Shown in pieces: positions 51,149 through 61,429 of a stretch of 64,000 nucleotides of DNA. A program made the position numbers and the translations under genes. Below the pieces are notes generated by a model. That model saw nothing but the letters and a program-made list of their open reading frames with translations. It ran no database searches and was not told the origin of the DNA. The stretch's first letter is position 1. Every line of letters begins with the position of its first letter. This stretch comes from Rhizobium herbae. Lineage in GTDB: Bacteria; Pseudomonadota; Alphaproteobacteria; Rhizobiales; Rhizobiaceae. The stretch lies in contig NZ_JAGGJV010000002.1 of the NCBI RefSeq assembly GCF_017873135.1, forward strand, positions 310,001 through 374,000, in the 5' to 3' direction.

Positions 51149-52135
51149 ATGAACGAGGGGCTGATCAATACGCTGACTGATCCGAATATCATCGTCGCCT
51201 TTCTGGTGTCGGTGGCGGTGCTGGCAACATTCTACTCGCTGGCAGTTCCCTTTTTTGAGAAAGGAAATCTGGACAAGCGGATGAAATCTGTCGCCACGGA
51301 GCGCGAATTGATCCGGGCCCGCGAACGCGCCCGTCTGAACAGCGAAACGGCAGGCAGCAAGGCGTCGCTGCGTGCGCAGAACAATACCTCGATCCGGCAG
51401 ATCGTCGAGCGGCTCAATCTGCGCAAGGCGCTGGTGGACGACAAGACTGTCAACCGGCTGAAATCGGCTGGTTACCGCTCGCAGAACGCGCTGAACACAT
51501 TCCTGGTTGCGCGTTTCTGCCTGCCATTCGTGTTTCTTGCCGTCGGTGCCTTCTATATTTTCTTTCTCGGTTACCTTGCGGACAAGTCGCTCCCGGTGCG
51601 AATGTTTGTGGTGATCGGCATCGCCTATGCAGGCTTCTATGCGCCGAACATCTTTGTTTCCAACGCGGTCACCAAACGACAGCACTCGATCCGCAGGGCT
51701 TGGCCGGATGCGCTCGACCTGCTGCTGATCTGTGTGGAATCGGGGATCTCCATGGAGCTCGCCATGCGGCGCGTGGCCGACGAGATCGCCTCGCAGTCGC
51801 CGCCGCTTGCCGAAGAGCTGGTTCTGACCACGGCGGAACTGTCGTTTCTCCCGGATCGTCGCATCGCACTTGAAAACCTGGGCACAAGAACCGGGCTCGA
51901 CGATGTGAAGTCCGTCATGCAGGCCCTGATCCAGGCCGATCGCTACGGCACGCCGATTGCCCAGGCCTTGCGCGTCCTGGCGCAGGAAAGCCGCGACCAG
52001 CGCATGAACGCGGCCGAGAAAAAAGCGGCAGCGCTGCCGCCCAAGCTGACCGTGCCGATGATCCTGTTCTTCCTGCCGGTCCTGATCGCCGTCATCCTCG
52101 GCCCGGCGGGCATCCAGGTCTCCGACAAGTTCTAG
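51149..52135 (+). CDS. tadC: Inner-membrane platform protein TadC
   Basis: 328 residues, T2SSF domain (AWPDALDLLLICVESGISMELAM; LALRVLAQESRDQRM region), four membrane segments in total. Second half of the GspF-like platform. It begins 12 bp after tadB and ends the plus-strand pilus operon, followed by a clear terminator. Confidence 0.94.
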   Translation: MNEGLINTLTDPNIIVAFLVSVAVLATFYSLAVPFFEKGNLDKRMKSVATERELIRARERARLNSETAGSKASLRAQNNTSIRQIVERLNLRKALVDDKTVNRLKSAGYRSQNALNTFLVARFCLPFVFLAVGAFYIFFLGYLADKSLPVRMFVVIGIAYAGFYAPNIFVSNAVTKRQHSIRRAWPDALDLLLICVESGISMELAMRRVADEIASQSPPLAEELVLTTAELSFLPDRRIALENLGTRTGLDDVKSVMQALIQADRYGTPIAQALRVLAQESRDQRMNAAEKKAAALPPKLTVPMILFFLPVLIAVILGPAGIQVSDKF

Positions 52136-52166
52136 GAACGTCATCGCACAAAATGAACACGACTTG

Positions 52167-52199
52167 AGGCACTGCCGCGATGTTACGGCAGTGCCTTTT
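52167..52199 (+). terminator. Intrinsic terminator of the cpa/tad operon
   Basis: AGGCACTGCCG (52167-52177) pairs with CGGCAGTGCCT (52186-52196), followed by TTTT. The gene on the opposite strand ends 11 bp further, so it may serve both. Confidence 0.88.
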
Positions 52200-52209
52200 G
52201 ATGGGCAGG

Positions 52210-53061
52210 TTATTTCGCAGCGCCGGACTCCGCTGGGAAGTCCGTGGAGGCGGCGAGATCGCGCCAATCAGCCAGTTCCCTGGCGACATCGACATTCTTC
52301 GCCTCGATCGCTGCAATGGTGTCGGTGCCGAACGGCATGCGCAGCGGCGGATTTTCGACGCTGGCCAGCACGATCATCGCCTTGGCAAGCCTGGCCGGAT
52401 CACCGGGCTGGCCGTGGTTCTTGCCGGCGGCGAAGTCGCGCATGGCGCCGGCGGGCGTCTGCTCGTAGTCCGGGATCGAACTGGGGCTGATGGCAAGCGA
52501 AGTTTCATCGAGGAAGTCGGTGCGGAAAAAGCCCGGCTCGGCGACGGTGACATTGATCCCCAGCGGCTTCACCTCTATCGCCAGCGATTCAGAAAGACCT
52601 TCGATGGCAAACTTCGTCGAGCCGTAGACGCCCCATCCCGGGAAGCCGACATAGCCGCCGATCGATGAAATGTTGATCACATGACCCGAGCGCTGACGGC
52701 GCATATGCGGCAGTACCGCTCGGGTCACCTTCAAAAGACCGAAGACGTTGGTCGCATACAGCTTCTCGATTTCCTCGGCCGTTGCCTCCTCGACGGCACC
52801 GAGCAGGCCGTAGCCGGCATTGTTGAGCAGGATGTCGATCTTGCCGAAGCGCTTGACGGCCGCTTGAGCGGCGGCATGGGCCTGCTTCTCGTCGGTGACA
52901 TCAAGGGAGACGGCAAGGAGGTTTGGATGATTGCCGAACCTGTCAAGGACCGCTTGCGGGTTACGCGCCGTCGCAACGACTGCGTCGCCCGTATTCAGGG
53001 CTTCCTGGGTAATGAGGGCGCCGAAGCCGCGGGACGCACCGGTGATGAACCATACACGCAT
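52210..53061 (-). CDS. Short-chain dehydrogenase/reductase
   Basis: 283 residues of the classical SDR family. Cofactor motif TGASRGFG (7-14), NNAG (about 84), catalytic Ser in INISSIGG, and YxxxK in YGSTKFAIEG (about 146-150). NADP preference is likely from the basic residue after the first strand. Substrate unknown. Divergent from a LysR gene with 108 bp between, so the LysR protein probably controls it. Confidence 0.93.
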   Translation of the reverse strand: MRVWFITGASRGFGALITQEALNTGDAVVATARNPQAVLDRFGNHPNLLAVSLDVTDEKQAHAAAQAAVKRFGKIDILLNNAGYGLLGAVEEATAEEIEKLYATNVFGLLKVTRAVLPHMRRQRSGHVINISSIGGYVGFPGWGVYGSTKFAIEGLSESLAIEVKPLGINVTVAEPGFFRTDFLDETSLAISPSSIPDYEQTPAGAMRDFAAGKNHGQPGDPARLAKAMIVLASVENPPLRMPFGTDTIAAIEAKNVDVARELADWRDLAASTDFPAESGAAK

Positions 53062-53169
53062 GACGATTTCCTTTCGTCGTTGAAATTTGCTTGCAGGAAC
53101 AAGGTAGCCAGATACGATAGGTGAGATAAGCCGCTTTCTCTTCCATGATTCAGTGAGGAAATCTCATCA

Positions 53170-54060
53170 ATGCGCAGGATCCGCGCCGCCGATCTGTCCG
53201 TCTTCCTGGCGATCGCCCAACACCGCAGCTTCCGCAGGGCTGCGGGCGATCTCGGTGTCACGGCATCGGCGCTTAGCCACGCACTGAGGGCTACCGAGGA
53301 ACGGCTGGATGTTCGGTTGGTCAACAGGACGACGCGCGGCGTCGGCCTGACGGAGGCCGGTGAGCGGTTGCTCGAACGTATCCGGCCGGCCTTTCTTGAT
53401 ATCGACGCAGCACTCGAGGAACTCGATACGTTCCGCAGTCAGCCTCTCGGAAAGTTGAGGATCAACGCCCCGCGCGCTGCAGCCAAGCTCGTACTGCTGC
53501 CGATCATTGCCCGCTTTTTAAGGGAAAATCCCGCGGTAGAGGTCGAGGTCGTTGTCGATGATGCCCTTGTCGAGATGGTCTCCGGCGGCTTCGATGCGGG
53601 TGTCCGGTTTGGCGAGACGATCGCAGCCGATATGATCGCGGTTCCGATCGGCCCGCGTCATCGCTTCCTTGTCGTCGGTTCGCCGGATCATTTCGAGCAG
53701 CACGGCAAACCCGTCACGCCCTACGATCTGAAAAACCATCCCTGCATTCGATACCGGTTTGCCAGCGGCGCATTCTATCGATGGGAATTCGAGCGGGGCG
53801 GCGCTGAGCTGGGCATCGATGTTCAAGGACCGCTGACGCTCGGCGATCAGGATACGATGCTGCTGGCGGCGCTGGAGGGTGCCGGACTGGCCTATGTCTT
53901 CGAAAGTCAGGTCGTGGAGTTGATATCAGCGGGCAGGCTGGTCAGCGTACTGGAAGATTGGTGCCCGTATTACCCGGGCTTTTTCCTCTATTATCCCAGC
54001 CGGAGGCAGTTGCCTGGGCCGCTACGCGCTTTCCTGGATTTCGTGAAATCGAAGCGATAG
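53170..54060 (+). CDS. LysR-family transcriptional regulator
   Basis: 296 residues. N-terminal winged HTH (FLAIAQHRSFRRAAGDLGVTASALSHALRATEERLDVRLVNRTTR) and C-terminal substrate-binding domain (LRINAPRAAAKLVLLPIIARFL; FDAGVRFGE), closest in style to the CrgA/DmlR group. It is divergent from the SDR gene, a common arrangement in which LysR regulates its neighbour in response to that enzyme's substrate. Confidence 0.94.
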   Translation: MRRIRAADLSVFLAIAQHRSFRRAAGDLGVTASALSHALRATEERLDVRLVNRTTRGVGLTEAGERLLERIRPAFLDIDAALEELDTFRSQPLGKLRINAPRAAAKLVLLPIIARFLRENPAVEVEVVVDDALVEMVSGGFDAGVRFGETIAADMIAVPIGPRHRFLVVGSPDHFEQHGKPVTPYDLKNHPCIRYRFASGAFYRWEFERGGAELGIDVQGPLTLGDQDTMLLAALEGAGLAYVFESQVVELISAGRLVSVLEDWCPYYPGFFLYYPSRRQLPGPLRAFLDFVKSKR

Positions 54061-54076
54061 CCGAAAATGGCTTCCG

Positions 54077-54898
54077 TTAGTTCGTATTCTTGTCTTCCTT
54101 GGACAGCTTCTGCCAGGCGTTCTGCTGCGACATGATCGAGCGCAGATATTTGACGTTGGCTTCCGCCTGGTCCGGCGAGAGTTCCTGGCGGGCGATCTGC
54201 TCAGCCTCGGGAAAACGTCCCTGCAGGCCGATGGCGAGCGCCAGGTTCTGCCTGACGCTGCTATCGGCGCCAGGTTGGCCGACTGCGGAGCGCAGATAGG
54301 TTTCCGCCGTTTTTAAATCCTTGGCAAGCAGATAGGACATGCCGAGATTGGACAGCACCGTCGGTTCGTTTGGCTGGATGTCGAGCGCCTCGCGATAGCG
54401 CTGGCGCGCCTCCGGCGCGCGGCCGAGCTGATCGAGGATCGCGCCTTCGGCCGATTTCAGCTTCCAATCCGGCCGGTCAGGCGTCTGGGCGCGGGAAATC
54501 GTGTCCAGCGCCTGTTCCAGCTGCCCCGCGGCGGCTTGCGACTTTCCATAAGCCGCCAGCACTTCGCGATCGGTCGGGAAATTGATCGCGACCTGCTGCA
54601 TCACTGCCAGCGCTTGATCGTTGCGGCCTGTCATCCTCAGCATATTGGCATAGTTCAGGCCGGCGGTGCGATCCTTTGGATTGCGCTCATAGGCCTTGCC
54701 GATGCTTTCCGCTGCTGCCGAAAGCTCCGTGGCGTTCATCGACTGAACCGGCTTGGAGAAATTGGCGGAGGGAATGGAGCCTGTCGTCAGCTCCTTCTTC
54801 TGCGCCGCGCAGCCGGCCAGCGCCAAGGCGATAAACGCCATCGCGGTGCCCCGCAGGAGCCTACGGCTGGAATGAGACGTTTGTCCGCGTGAGTTCAT
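54077..54898 (-). CDS. tadD: TadD-like TPR lipoprotein
   Basis: 273 residues from ATG 54898. Lipobox ALAGC at about 28-32 after a hydrophobic stretch, then four to five tetratricopeptide repeats (AGLNYANMLRMTGRNDQALAVM; REALDIQPNEPTVLSNLGMSYLL). TadD helps assemble the pilus machine in the periplasm. It is separated from tadC by the SDR/LysR pair, which appears to have been inserted in the locus. Confidence 0.88.
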   Translation of the reverse strand: MNSRGQTSHSSRRLLRGTAMAFIALALAGCAAQKKELTTGSIPSANFSKPVQSMNATELSAAAESIGKAYERNPKDRTAGLNYANMLRMTGRNDQALAVMQQVAINFPTDREVLAAYGKSQAAAGQLEQALDTISRAQTPDRPDWKLKSAEGAILDQLGRAPEARQRYREALDIQPNEPTVLSNLGMSYLLAKDLKTAETYLRSAVGQPGADSSVRQNLALAIGLQGRFPEAEQIARQELSPDQAEANVKYLRSIMSQQNAWQKLSKEDKNTN

Positions 54899-54977
54899 TG
54901 CCAATGCCCCTAAGCATTTGTTCAAGCACCGGACGCAATCCCCAACACATCGGCGCAATCTTCACTCCAGCAATAAT

Positions 54978-54993
54978 CTGTTAACCCTAACAG
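54978..54993. promoter_or_regulatory. Palindrome between tadD and the aminopeptidase gene
   Basis: CTGTTA-ACCC-TAACAG is a perfect inverted repeat in the 140-bp divergent promoter region. It contains TTAAC, the CtrA half site, with a second TTAA at 54999. Function unknown. Confidence 0.4.
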
Positions 54994-55038
54994 AGCGTTA
55001 ATCGGGTGATTCTGCACCGTGCCTTCTGAAGGATTTTC

Positions 55039-56430
55039 ATGGCCTCCTATCAATTCATCGACCGTCCGTCGCCATTCAACACCAGTGCCGGCAAGACCTT
55101 GCCGATCTTCGCGGTGACGCCCGCCCATATCGACCTCGGCGCCATTGATCCGATTGCGCTCGACTGGGCGCGCAAGGCTGGGTTCAAGGCCGAATCCGGC
55201 GCGGTCCTGCTGATCCCGTCCGAGGACGGTCACCTCGGTGGAGCGCTGTTCGGGCTCGGCGCCAATCCCTCCGAAGCACCGTTCCTCACCGGTAAGTTGG
55301 CGCGCACGTTGCCTGCCGGCAAATGGCATATCGAGACCGCTCCGCTGACGGCCAACCGGCTGGCGCTCGGCTTTGGCCTCGGCTCCTACCGCTTTGAGCG
55401 TTACAAGGCCGCGGCGAGCGAAGCACCGACCTTGATGATTCCGGCAGACGCCGATGCCGCCGATATCAAGCGCCAGATCGCCGGTGTTTTTCTTGCCCGT
55501 GACCTTATCAACATGCCCACCAACGACATGGGCCCGAATGCCCTGGAAGACGCGTTCCGGGCGCTCGGCGAACACTACAAGGCCAAGGTTTCGGTCGTCT
55601 CCGGCGACGATCTGCTGAAGCAGAATTTCCCGCTGATCCATACGGTCGGCCGCGCCAGCGCCGAAGCGCCGCGCCTGTTGGAAATGCGCTGGGGCAAGAA
55701 AGGCCATCGCAAGGTGACGCTGGTCGGCAAGGGTGTCTGCTTCGATACAGGCGGCCTCGACATCAAGCCGGCGGCCTCCATGCTTTTGATGAAGAAGGAT
55801 ATGGGTGGCGCTGCCAATGTCATGGGCCTGGCGCTGATGATCATGGACGCCAAGCTGAAGGTCGACCTGCGCGTGCTGGTACCCGTCGTCGAGAACTCGA
55901 TCTCCGCCAATGCCTTCCGTCCGGGTGACATCTACCGCAGCCGCAAGGGCCTGACGGTCCAGATCGACAATACTGATGCCGAAGGACGGCTGATTCTCGC
56001 CGACGCGCTCGCCTATGCGGACGAGGAGGAGACCGACCTTTTGATCGATATGGCGACGCTGACAGGTGCTGCCCGCGTCGCGCTCGGTCCGGACCTGCCG
56101 CCGTTCTACACCGATGACGAGGATCTGGCTGACGATCTAACGGAATCAAGCCTGACGGTGGATGATCCCATGTGGCGCATGCCTCTCTACAAGGGGTACG
56201 AGAAGGATATCTCGGCCCGCATAGCCGACCTGACCAACGCACCTTCCGGCGGCATGGCAGGTTCGATCACGGCGGCGTTGTTCCTGAAGCGCTTCGTTAC
56301 CAACGCAAGGAGCTGGGCCCATTTCGACATCTTCGGCTGGGCGGCGGCGGAACGGCCGCATTCGCCGCTGGGTGGCGAGGCACAGGCCATCCGCGCATTG
56401 TATCATTTGATTGCGAAGGGGAAGAAGTAG
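55039..56430 (+). CDS. Leucyl aminopeptidase family protein (M17)
   Basis: 463 residues. Cytoplasmic dinuclear-zinc exopeptidase that removes N-terminal residues. Active-site segments are KGVCFDTGGLDIKP (about 233-246, metal Lys/Asp), MKKDMGGAANV, and the family signature NTDAEGRL (about 311-318). It is somewhat shorter in the N-terminal domain than PepA. Monocistronic; converges on dnaA. Confidence 0.93.
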   Translation: MASYQFIDRPSPFNTSAGKTLPIFAVTPAHIDLGAIDPIALDWARKAGFKAESGAVLLIPSEDGHLGGALFGLGANPSEAPFLTGKLARTLPAGKWHIETAPLTANRLALGFGLGSYRFERYKAAASEAPTLMIPADADAADIKRQIAGVFLARDLINMPTNDMGPNALEDAFRALGEHYKAKVSVVSGDDLLKQNFPLIHTVGRASAEAPRLLEMRWGKKGHRKVTLVGKGVCFDTGGLDIKPAASMLLMKKDMGGAANVMGLALMIMDAKLKVDLRVLVPVVENSISANAFRPGDIYRSRKGLTVQIDNTDAEGRLILADALAYADEEETDLLIDMATLTGAARVALGPDLPPFYTDDEDLADDLTESSLTVDDPMWRMPLYKGYEKDISARIADLTNAPSGGMAGSITAALFLKRFVTNARSWAHFDIFGWAAAERPHSPLGGEAQAIRALYHLIAKGKK

Positions 56431-56449
56431 GGGAGAAAGGCATTGTGAT

Positions 56450-56476
56450 CTCTTCTCCCTCAAGGAGGGAGAAGAG
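56450..56476. terminator. Bidirectional hairpin between the aminopeptidase gene and dnaA
   Basis: CTCTTCTCCCTC (56450-56461) pairs perfectly with GAGGGAGAAGAG (56465-56476) over a three-base loop. Located between two convergent genes. Similar purine/pyrimidine-strand palindromes are common between rhizobial genes. Confidence 0.7.
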
Positions 56477-56513
56477 AGAGCCCGGCAATCTCGTCTGCTT
56501 TGCGAGCCTGCGA

Positions 56514-58070
56514 CTATTCGTTGATCAGCCGCTTCAACAGCTCGATCTCGTGCGACAGCTTGGTATCGCCGGTGATCAGATCCTCGATTTTGCGCACGGC
56601 ATGCAGCACCGTCGTATGGTCGCGTCCGCCGAAACGGCGGCCGATTTCCGGGAAGGAGCGGGGGGTCAGCGTCTTTGCCAGATACATGGCGATCTGGCGC
56701 GGCTTGACGATGACGCGGGTGCGGCGGTTAGACACCAGTTCCTGGCGCGAGACGTTATAGTGCTTGGCAACGACACGCTGGATGTCCTCGATGCGCACCC
56801 GGCGCGGCTCGCCGGCATTGACCAGATGGCCGAGCAGTTCGTCGACGCGTTCGATCGACAGCGTCGGTTCAAACGAGAGACGGAAGAGCAGCTGGTTGAA
56901 GGCGCCTTCGAGTTCGCGGCCGCTGGCCGTGATGTTGCGGGCGACATGGCTGAGAATGGCGGCTGGAATATCGAGAGAAGCATCATCCAGGCGGGCGACT
57001 TCGAGGCGGCGCTTGAGGATTTCGAGACGCATCTCGTAATCCGGGCCTTCCATCTCGATGGCAACGCCGCCCTGAAGGCGCGAACGGACGCGCGGATCGA
57101 GCGATTCCAGTTCCCACGGCGCACGGTCGGCGGCAACGACGACCTGCTTGGCGCTGTCGAGCAGCATGTTGAGAAGATGGCAGAATTCATGCTGGATCGA
57201 TTTCCCCTGCAGAAACTGCATGTCGTCGATGACCAGGAGATCGATATTGCGCAGGGTTTCCTTCAGGGACAGCGCATCATTGTCGCGAATGGCTGTTGCG
57301 AACCGCCACATGAAATATTCCGCCGTCAGATAGACGACGCGGGGTGCCCGCGCGCTCTGGATCGCGGCAGTGGCGATCGCCTGCAACAGGTGTGTCTTGC
57401 CGAGACCGACCGTCGAATGGATGAACAGCGGATTGAAGCGCACGGCGCCGGCGCCGGCTTCGGCGATCGTCTTGGCGGCCGCAAGCGCGACGCGGTTCGA
57501 AGAACCCTCGACGAAGCTCTCGAATGTGTAGCGTGAATCCAGCGGCGAACCGAACAGCGGTCCGGCGACCGGTTGCATCTTCTGAAGATTGCCGACCGTG
57601 GCGGCAGCATGATGGGCAAGGGTCTGCGGCGCGGACCGGCGCGAAGACGACAGCGTCGCCGTATCTCCGTGGTTTGCCTGGGGCGCGTCCTCTTGAAGGC
57701 CGGGTCGAACACTGCGCGTTGCGCTGCGCACCAGGATTTCCACCTTCAATATCTCGGCATCCTCCTGCTGGAAGATGTTGGTGATCTGGTCAAGGTAACG
57801 GTTGTTGATCCACGACTTCAGAAACGTCGTGGGAACAGACAGCCGCACAACGCTCTTGGAGACTGAGTGAAGCTTCAGCCGGCCGAACCAGCTGGCAAAA
57901 ACATCAGGGCCGACCTGGGCTTTCAAACGCGCACTGACCCGCTCGAAAAGTGCGCTATGCATCATGTCGCCCTTGTCCCCCGCCGTAACGTCAGACTGCT
58001 TTTGAGCGATCTGGCGTGCATTCTCCCCATTCTCGAACACAATCGCCGCCGTCACCGAATTATTAAGCAT
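56514..58070 (-). CDS. dnaA: Chromosomal replication initiator DnaA
   Basis: 518 residues from ATG 58070, preceded by GGAAGGCGG; homology to other DnaA proteins starts at Met 57962 ([18 protein letters not shown]), so that start cannot be excluded. Domain I (1-110), a variable linker, domain III AAA+ with Walker A VGLGKTH ([15 protein letters not shown]) and Walker [11 protein letters not shown], and domain IV with the DnaA signature [16 protein letters not shown]. It initiates replication by binding DnaA boxes. Confidence 0.96.
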   Translation of the reverse strand: MLNNSVTAAIVFENGENARQIAQKQSDVTAGDKGDMMHSALFERVSARLKAQVGPDVFASWFGRLKLHSVSKSVVRLSVPTTFLKSWINNRYLDQITNIFQQEDAEILKVEILVRSATRSVRPGLQEDAPQANHGDTATLSSSRRSAPQTLAHHAAATVGNLQKMQPVAGPLFGSPLDSRYTFESFVEGSSNRVALAAAKTIAEAGAGAVRFNPLFIHSTVGLGKTHLLQAIATAAIQSARAPRVVYLTAEYFMWRFATAIRDNDALSLKETLRNIDLLVIDDMQFLQGKSIQHEFCHLLNMLLDSAKQVVVAADRAPWELESLDPRVRSRLQGGVAIEMEGPDYEMRLEILKRRLEVARLDDASLDIPAAILSHVARNITASGRELEGAFNQLLFRLSFEPTLSIERVDELLGHLVNAGEPRRVRIEDIQRVVAKHYNVSRQELVSNRRTRVIVKPRQIAMYLAKTLTPRSFPEIGRRFGGRDHTTVLHAVRKIEDLITGDTKLSHEIELLKRLINE

Positions 58071-58988
58071 ATTGCCGCCTTCCAATATCATTCCGCGACG
58101 CCGCCATTGCTGCCGGCGTCAGCCTTTATGTTTGTCTCGTGCGGCCCTTTTAAAGGCATGCCGCCCAATTCAAACGTTCACCGTGCCCCAAGAGGAACCC
58201 TCATCCTCCCCTTCCGGCCCGGTTTTGTGCAAATTCATTCGGCTAACGCCAAACGCATGTCCCGTTTGCACAGTTTCATTTCAGCGTCCGGAAAGGCCTC
58301 GTATCCTCGTCCGGTCCGCCCAGTCCATTGGCCCTCCCAACCCTCGTTACAAGAAGGGCAGGCCAGTTGCCGTGATTGCGTCCTCATCCGCATTCCGGCT
58401 AGTAGCGCAACGCGGCGAAACCGCCGCGGCGCGTTGTCCGGCATATCGGGCTCTTCATCCAATACAACCATAAGTCGCAAGGCATCGCCCCGGGCAAACA
58501 ATGTTGCACGGCTGAAAACGCCTTTACTGATTGATGGAACGTTGTGGAACCACCCCGGTACAGAAGGTTTAAGTGGAATTGCGCCGCCCGTTGAAGGGTG
58601 GCCTTTCCATCTTGTCCACAGGTATGTCCCGCGCCTTCTGTGAGAGGCATTTAGGCAGGATCGTGACACAAGATCAATCGCGAATTTTAACACTCGGGAA
58701 GCGCTGGGCGTTGACTCTCATAGCGTGTCCTGCATCGGCAGGCAGCTTGCGGAAGAGAATCGCTTTTGAATCAAGGGCTTTGAATTTTCGCCCGGAAGTT
58801 AGCTGGCGAAAAACAAATAAAATAAAAAATTCCTTGACTCGCCATACGCCTCAACAGGCTCCGGCTGGAGGTGGACGGGTCCGAGCATCCTCCTGCAAGT
58901 ATTTGATTTCATTTAAAATATTTTGTCACCGCCGTGACATAATAACTTGCACAAGGATTAACCATCAATCGGGATTCAGTCCGAATCG
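58071..58988. other. Gene-free region between dnaA and rpsT
   Basis: About 0.9 kb with no supported gene; the open frames lack starts and match nothing. It contains the dnaA promoter region, one good DnaA box (58612-58620), and two AT-rich stretches (about 58808-58835 and 58900-58950). Too few boxes to call it an origin. In Rhizobiales the origin is normally near hemE, not dnaA. Confidence 0.45.
58612..58620 (+). promoter_or_regulatory. DnaA box upstream of dnaA
   Basis: TTGTCCACA differs by one base from the TTATCCACA consensus, a commonly used variant. It lies about 540 bp upstream of the dnaA start and could serve DnaA autoregulation. A second, weaker match (TGTGGAACC on plus, near 58543) is doubtful. 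Confidence 0.4.
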
Positions 58989-59014
58989 GAAAAGCCCGGT
59001 CGCAGGACCGGGCT
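58989..59014 (-). terminator. Intrinsic terminator of rpsT
   Basis: On minus, AGCCCGGTC and GACCGGGCT (58993-59001/59006-59014) form a nine-pair stem with a four-base loop, followed by TTTT. Confidence 0.88.
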
Positions 59015-59044
59015 AATTCATTGATGATATTTTAGTAAGCCGGC

Positions 59045-59311
59045 TTAGGCCGAAAGCGACTTTACGCGGTTCGCGAGACGCGACACCTTGCGCGATGCCG
59101 TATTGGCATGCAGCACGCCCTTGGTGGCAGCGCGCATCAGTTCCGGCTGGGCAGCCTTCAGGGCTGCCTGGGCCAGGATCTGGTCGCCCGAAGCGATGGC
59201 TTCTTCGACCTTGCGGATGAAGCCGCGAACGCGCGAACGGCGGGACTTGTTGACTTCCGTGCGGCGTGCGATCTTGCGGGTCGCTTTTTTCGCCGAAGTT
59301 GTATTGGCCAT
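59045..59311 (-). CDS. rpsT: 30S ribosomal protein S20
   Basis: 88 residues from ATG 59311 ([14 protein letters not shown]); an in-frame ATG at 59338 would add an atypical nine residues. Lys/Arg-rich, all-helical protein binding 16S rRNA. Markers: [20 protein letters not shown] and [19 protein letters not shown]. Own terminator downstream. Confidence 0.97.
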   Translation of the reverse strand: MANTTSAKKATRKIARRTEVNKSRRSRVRGFIRKVEEAIASGDQILAQAALKAAQPELMRAATKGVLHANTASRKVSRLANRVKSLSA

Positions 59312-59514
59312 TTGGTGTCTCTCTTCGAAATCTGACAAAAACTCTCAACCGCCGTGCCGGGTCACTGCGACCTGTCGTCCAAGCAAGTAGGGAGCAATAT
59401 CGGAAAACCTTGGAGCGGCTTTCCAAACTGTGGGCGGCATATAGCCTTAAACACCGTCTGCGTCAACGCGCTATTTTTGAAAACGTGGCGCACGGGACTT
59501 CCTCGTCGGCTAAG

Positions 59515-60405
59515 CTATTTCTGGCATTTCGGGCAGTGGAAGGTCGAGCGCCCTGCCTGAACGACACGGGTGACGGTACCGCCGCAGCCCGGTGTCCGGC
59601 AAGGCTCGCCTTCGCGATCGTAGACCGAGAACGAATGCTGGAAATAGCCAAGCGTACCGTCCGTCTGGATATGGTCGCGTAGCGAAGACCCGCCGGCAGC
59701 GATGGCATCGGCGATCACGGCGCGGATGGCCTCGGTCAAGAGAGCCAGTGTCTGCCTGGGCTTTCCATTGGCATCCACCAGCGTGCCGGCGGCCCGCAGG
59801 GGTGACAGACCGGAACGCCACAGCGCCTCGCAGACGTAGATATTGCCAAGCCCGGCAATGTTCTTCTGGTCGAGCAGCGCCGACTTCAGCGGCTGCGCCT
59901 TGCCGGCGAACCGTGCGGCCAGATAGGCGGCATCGAGCACGTTGCCGGTCGGTTCCTCGCCGAGATCTCGGAAGAAGGCGTGGCTGGCGAGCGTATCGCG
60001 CCGGGTGATGTCCATGAAGCCGAAGCGGCGCGGGTCGTTGTAGATGACACGGGCAGGGCCGTTTAAGCCTTCCAGATGGAAAACGACATGGTCGTGCTTT
60101 TCGCTTTTACCGCGCGGATGATGGAAATCTCCGGGTGTCTCCGGTGCCGTGCCATCTTCTACTCGAAAAGAACCGGACATGCCGAGATGAGCGATAATGA
60201 CATCGCCACCCTCAAGGTCGATCAAAAGGTATTTCGCCCGCCGCCCGAGCGAGATGATGCGCCGGCCGGAAACCAGCGTGGAGAAATCGGCAGGGAAGGG
60301 GAAGCGCAGGTCCGGCCGGCGCAACTCGGCGCGGACCAAGAGCGCGCCCTCCATGGCAGGTGTCAGGCCCCGCCTGACAGTTTCCACCTCGGGAAGTTCC
60401 GGCAT
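59515..60405 (-). CDS. mutM: Formamidopyrimidine-DNA glycosylase (Fpg/MutM)
   Basis: 296 residues. Excises 8-oxoguanine and formamidopyrimidines and nicks the strand. Catalytic N-terminal PELPEVET (Pro2, Glu3 after Met removal), Lys in [10 protein letters not shown] (about 58), H2TH segment, and a C-terminal zinc finger CRTPGCGG...CPKCQK with four Cys. It is 203 bp upstream of rpsT on the same strand and divergent from ubiE. Confidence 0.96.
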   Translation of the reverse strand: MPELPEVETVRRGLTPAMEGALLVRAELRRPDLRFPFPADFSTLVSGRRIISLGRRAKYLLIDLEGGDVIIAHLGMSGSFRVEDGTAPETPGDFHHPRGKSEKHDHVVFHLEGLNGPARVIYNDPRRFGFMDITRRDTLASHAFFRDLGEEPTGNVLDAAYLAARFAGKAQPLKSALLDQKNIAGLGNIYVCEALWRSGLSPLRAAGTLVDANGKPRQTLALLTEAIRAVIADAIAAGGSSLRDHIQTDGTLGYFQHSFSVYDREGEPCRTPGCGGTVTRVVQAGRSTFHCPKCQK

Positions 60406-60590
60406 TCACGTCTCCTTGCCCCGATCGTCCGGGGTCATTTGGCAATTCCATTCGCCGCGCACATATCCTATAGCAGGCCGGTCTTAACCACGGGCGCGAA
60501 TGCCGCAGGCCGCCATCTGCCGCAGAGATAGCGTGGATGAAACGAATTCGCTATGGTCGGTACAACAGCGATGGAACGGAGTATGTCTTG

Positions 60591-61367
60591 ATGACTGGTG
60601 AGCGCACGTCTGCCGATGGCGGCATGGAAACCTCCTACGGGTTTCGCCAGGTTGGCCAGGGCGAGAAGCAGGCGCTCGTCAACGACGTCTTCCACAAGGT
60701 CGCCAAGCGCTACGACATCATGAACGATGTCATGTCCATGGGCCTGCACCGGGCCTGGAAGGACGCGATGATCGCTTCGCTCAATCCGCGCCGCTCCGAG
60801 GACTACAAGGTTCTCGATGTTGCAGGCGGTACCGGTGATATTGCTTTCCGCATCGTCGAGGCGTCGGACCGCAAGGCGCATGCAACCGTGCTTGACATTA
60901 ATGGTTCGATGCTGGCGGTCGGCGCCGAACGCGCCGAAAAGAAGGGTCTTTCGCCCAATCTCACCTTCGTCGAGGCCAATGCCGAGGAGCTGCCGTTCGA
61001 GGCCAATTCCTTCGATGCCTATACGATCGCCTTCGGCATCCGCAACGTGCCGCGCATCGACGTGGCGCTCGCCGAAGCCTATCGCGTTCTGAAGCGCGGC
61101 GGTCGTCTGCTCGTCCTTGAGTTCTCGGAAGTCGAGATGCCACTGCTCGACAAGGTCTACGATGCCTGGTCGTTCAACGCGATCCCGAAGTTCGGCAAGA
61201 TGGTCACCGGCGATGCCGAGCCCTATCAGTATCTGGTGGAATCGATCCGCAAGTTCCCCAACCAGCGCGATTTCGCTGCGATGATCACCAAGGCCGGCTT
61301 CTCGCGTGTCACCTTTACCAATTATACTGCCGGCATTGCCGCGCTGCATTCCGGCTGGAAGATCTGA
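60591..61367 (+). CDS. ubiE: Ubiquinone/menaquinone biosynthesis C-methyltransferase
   Basis: 258 residues from ATG 60591. SAM-dependent methyltransferase of the ubiquinone pathway. Family motifs: [28 protein letters not shown] motif [12 protein letters not shown], and FGIRNVPR. First gene of the ubiE-ubiB pair. Confidence 0.96.
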   Translation: MTGERTSADGGMETSYGFRQVGQGEKQALVNDVFHKVAKRYDIMNDVMSMGLHRAWKDAMIASLNPRRSEDYKVLDVAGGTGDIAFRIVEASDRKAHATVLDINGSMLAVGAERAEKKGLSPNLTFVEANAEELPFEANSFDAYTIAFGIRNVPRIDVALAEAYRVLKRGGRLLVLEFSEVEMPLLDKVYDAWSFNAIPKFGKMVTGDAEPYQYLVESIRKFPNQRDFAAMITKAGFSRVTFTNYTAGIAALHSGWKI

Positions 61368-61429
61368 CGCATGATACCCATTCTCGTGAAGTGCTCTGAG
61401 GCGCTGCCCCTGCGCGGCGGCAGGTTGTC

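Noticed and set aside
58235..58693. Minus-strand frame of about 150 codons upstream of dnaA
   Set aside because: No start signal or recognisable domain, and the composition resembles noncoding sequence.
58071..58988. Chromosomal origin of replication at dnaA
   Set aside because: Only one good DnaA box was found, and in Rhizobiales the origin is usually near hemE; no other origin feature is visible.
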